A stretch of DNA of 64,000 nucleotides from JAQUBU01 sp036677685 (GTDB lineage: Bacteria; Bacillota; Syntrophomonadia; Syntrophomonadales; Syntrophomonadaceae): positions 74,737-138,736 of the forward strand of contig JAVBWA010000033.1 in assembly GCA_036677685.1 (NCBI GenBank). Reading direction: 5' to 3'. Made by a program: the position numbers and the translations under genes. Positions 62,194-64,000 of this stretch are shown piece after piece (position 1 is the stretch's first letter; every line of letters begins with the position of its first letter). The notes beneath the pieces are model-generated. The model had not been told where the DNA came from and made no database searches. It worked only from the letters and a program-made list of their open reading frames with translations.

Positions 62194-64000
62194 GTGAGGA
62201 AATTGAAAAAATGGGGTATAGGGTTAGGGCTGGGGTTGATTGTTGCAATTCTATTCTTAATAGGGCCATTACAGCCTGTCTATGCGGCCGAACCAGCGTG
62301 GGAGGCCGGCGAAAACCCTGCCAATAGTCTAAACTATAATACCGCTTGCCAGGCTCTAAAACCGGCTCTGGCTGAATATGATGGTGCCTTGTATGCAGCC
62401 TGGCAAGAATATAATGGAACAGCAACTTGCATACGAGTTAAAAAAAAGCAAGCTGATGGGTCTTGGCTGTCTATAGACGTTGATTCCAGTCTGGGCATGA
62501 ATCGCGCAGCGGATAATGCAGAACATCCCAGTATGGTGACTTATAATGGCAGCCTTTATCTGGCCTGGCAGGAAATGCATACTAGTTCCAACCGCCGTAT
62601 ACATGTAAGCAGATATGATGGCAGTTCATGGACCCCGGCCGACGGACCTGCAGATGGTTCAGGGTATATATACTGTGACATTGCGGCTAATTCCAAAGAG
62701 CCGGAACTGGAAGTATGCAATAATATTCTGTACCTGATTTGGGCCGAAGAAAACATAAACTATAAGATTTACGTGAAATATTACAATGGCAGCTCCTGGA
62801 CGGCAGCCTACCCGGAAAGTCCTACAACCAGCTTGAATTATGCACCGGATCAAGCAGTTAATAATCCCACTCTGGCGGTATATAACACAGGGGGGGTAGA
62901 TAAGCTATATGCAGCTTGGGAGGAAGAAAATGGTTCTGGAACAACCATAATTCGAGTTAAGGGCTTTGAGGGGGGAACTACCTGGACCGGGATAGATGGT
63001 GGGGGACTATATTACCTTGATAATGAGTTCTCACAGTATCCATTTATGGCCGCATATGGAGGCTATTTGTATCTAACCTGGATGGAAGATGAGGCAGTAG
63101 CTTATCATAAAATCCGATTAAAAAAATATGATGGAACATTATGGACGGATGGTGGACCCGCTACATTTCTTAATCTGAGTACTGACTATGATGCCTTGAG
63201 TCCAAGTTTGTTTGTTTATAATAACACTCTGTATCTAACCTGGAATGAGATGAACAGTAGTTGGATCTATAATATTCGAGCTAAAAAATATGGCAACGGC
63301 ACCTGGTCTTATGTTAATTCAAATGGAACTACTGATGGACAGGACGGTATCAATTATAGTTCTTCAGCAGTAGCCAAGGAACCGGTCATTGCCGTTTGCA
63401 ATGATGAATTATATGTGTCCTGGCAGGAAGGCCCTGGTGGCAGCGAAAAAATCAGAGCCAAAAAATATCCCCTACCCCGGGTGGAATCGGTTGCTGTTCC
63501 CGCTGATGCTACTTATACATTAGGTCAGAATCTTGATTTTACAGTAGCCTACAATCGAAATATTAATGTTGACACCACAGGAGGAACGCCTTCTATTCCA
63601 GTATCCTTAAACACTGGAGGTACAGTTGCAGCCGCCTATGTTAGCGGCACCGGTAGCAGTTCCCTGCTGTTTCGTTATACGGTGCAGCCGGCTAATGTTG
63701 ATACCGATGGTATAAGCGTAGGTTCAGCTATTAATTTAAACGGAGGCAGCTTATGTGATTCGGAACAAAACAATACAGTTCCCAACCTCAATAATGTAGG
63801 CAGCACAATAGCAGTTAAAGTAAATTCACCGGCGGCCAGCATAGCATCAACCAACCCCAGCAGCCTGAGCGAAGCCGCTGCCAACGATGGAAGCCTGAGC
63901 TCGGGCAGTGTGGTAGTAAGCATAGCGAACGGCACCCTGGCCGACCCCCTGACCAAGAGCGATGTAACCCAAACCAACCTGCCTCTGGGAATGGACTACA
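62194..64000 (+). CDS. Large surface protein, 5' part (runs off the window)
   Basis: The frame is open from GTG 62194 (or TTG 62203, four bases after GGTGAGG) to the last base. A signal peptide (GLGLGLIVAILFLIGPLQPVYA) starts it. Residues ~35-430 hold seven or so propeller-like repeats with YNGxLYLAWQE and RVKKYDG patterns (for example NGSLYLAWQEMHTSSNRRIH). After that comes a SwmB-like Ig fold (YTLGQNLDFTVAYNRNINVD, then TTGGTPSIPVSLNTGGTVAA), followed by the start of another repeat type (STNPSSLSEAAANDGSLSSG). It is a secreted repetitive adhesin or S-layer-associated protein. Confidence 0.85.
   Translation, partial: MRKLKKWGIGLGLGLIVAILFLIGPLQPVYAAEPAWEAGENPANSLNYNTACQALKPALAEYDGALYAAWQEYNGTATCIRVKKKQADGSWLSIDVDSSLGMNRAADNAEHPSMVTYNGSLYLAWQEMHTSSNRRIHVSRYDGSSWTPADGPADGSGYIYCDIAANSKEPELEVCNNILYLIWAEENINYKIYVKYYNGSSWTAAYPESPTTSLNYAPDQAVNNPTLAVYNTGGVDKLYAAWEEENGSGTTIIRVKGFEGGTTWTGIDGGGLYYLDNEFSQYPFMAAYGGYLYLTWMEDEAVAYHKIRLKKYDGTLWTDGGPATFLNLSTDYDALSPSLFVYNNTLYLTWNEMNSSWIYNIRAKKYGNGTWSYVNSNGTTDGQDGINYSSSAVAKEPVIAVCNDELYVSWQEGPGGSEKIRAKKYPLPRVESVAVPADATYTLGQNLDFTVAYNRNINVDTTGGTPSIPVSLNTGGTVAAAYVSGTGSSSLLFRYTVQPANVDTDGISVGSAINLNGGSLCDSEQNNTVPNLNNVGSTIAVKVNSPAASIASTNPSSLSEAAANDGSLSSGSVVVSIANGTLADPLTKSDVTQTNLPLGMDY

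Noticed and set aside
60241..64000. Prophage
   Set aside because: Only collar-like domains are present; there is no integrase, terminase, capsid or lysis gene within the window.

Overview
The window looks like part of a chromosome from an anaerobic, spore-former-type Firmicute (class Clostridia, in the style of Syntrophomonadaceae or Peptococcaceae). This is an inference from the strong AGGAGG ribosome sites, GTG and TTG starts, SpoIIE/RsbW/STAS regulators, copper-amine-oxidase-N stalk domains on secreted proteins and Nif11/NHLM peptide genes. No rRNA, tRNA or CRISPR array was seen.

Region 1 (1-14 kb) is accessory and partly decayed. It holds the 3' end of an NHLM-type peptide exporter ATPase (1-858) and a second, truncated and nonsense-mutated copy (3521-4241). 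Between them lies an ECF sigma factor, a nonsense-split anti-sigma factor and a beta-propeller protein. Five small genes with double-glycine leaders follow, each with a different core: a LysM domain (4317-4541), a Cys/His peptide (5761-6003), a Nif11 precursor next to a radical SAM/SPASM maturase (7556-9274), a zinc-finger-like peptide (9649-9852) and a Cys-rich peptide (13610-13828). Also here are a DJ-1/PfpI gene, a GNAT pseudogene, a PreA-like dehydrogenase, a secreted M3 peptidase and two tandem PAS proteins.

Region 2 (14-26 kb) holds cstA followed by an RsbW-like/GNAT fusion, a HisC-like aminotransferase, another GNAT-like protein, a MobA-like nucleotidyltransferase, a xanthine dehydrogenase remnant and a MATE transporter, largely on the + strand. 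Next come a GNAT and a Sua5/YrdC-like protein (- strand) and a secreted 5'-nucleotidase-like protein.

Region 3 (26-46 kb) is the most unusual part. A cNMP-binding protein and an ATP/ADP-translocase-like HEAT protein precede two signalling/transport clusters. In these, RsbW-type ATPase (HATPase) domains are fused to the C-termini of a MATE transporter and of two amino-acid ABC ATPases. They sit beside two SpoIIE phosphatases, a free RsbW-like kinase, a STAS antagonist, a GCS2-type glutamate-cysteine ligase and multi-domain receptor-permease fusions. The layout suggests partner-switching signalling coupled to amino-acid uptake or export.

Region 4 (46-64 kb) is mostly housekeeping: RecQ, CarB, SbcD/SbcC and a TrmO-FmdE fusion. 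It ends with a His-rich peptide, three tandem tail-collar-domain proteins, a discoidin/cadherin-like protein and the start of a large surface protein that runs off the window. Short dispersed repeats (GGGGACGGTTCTTTTGC-like, and a small hairpin element present three times) are scattered through the window.
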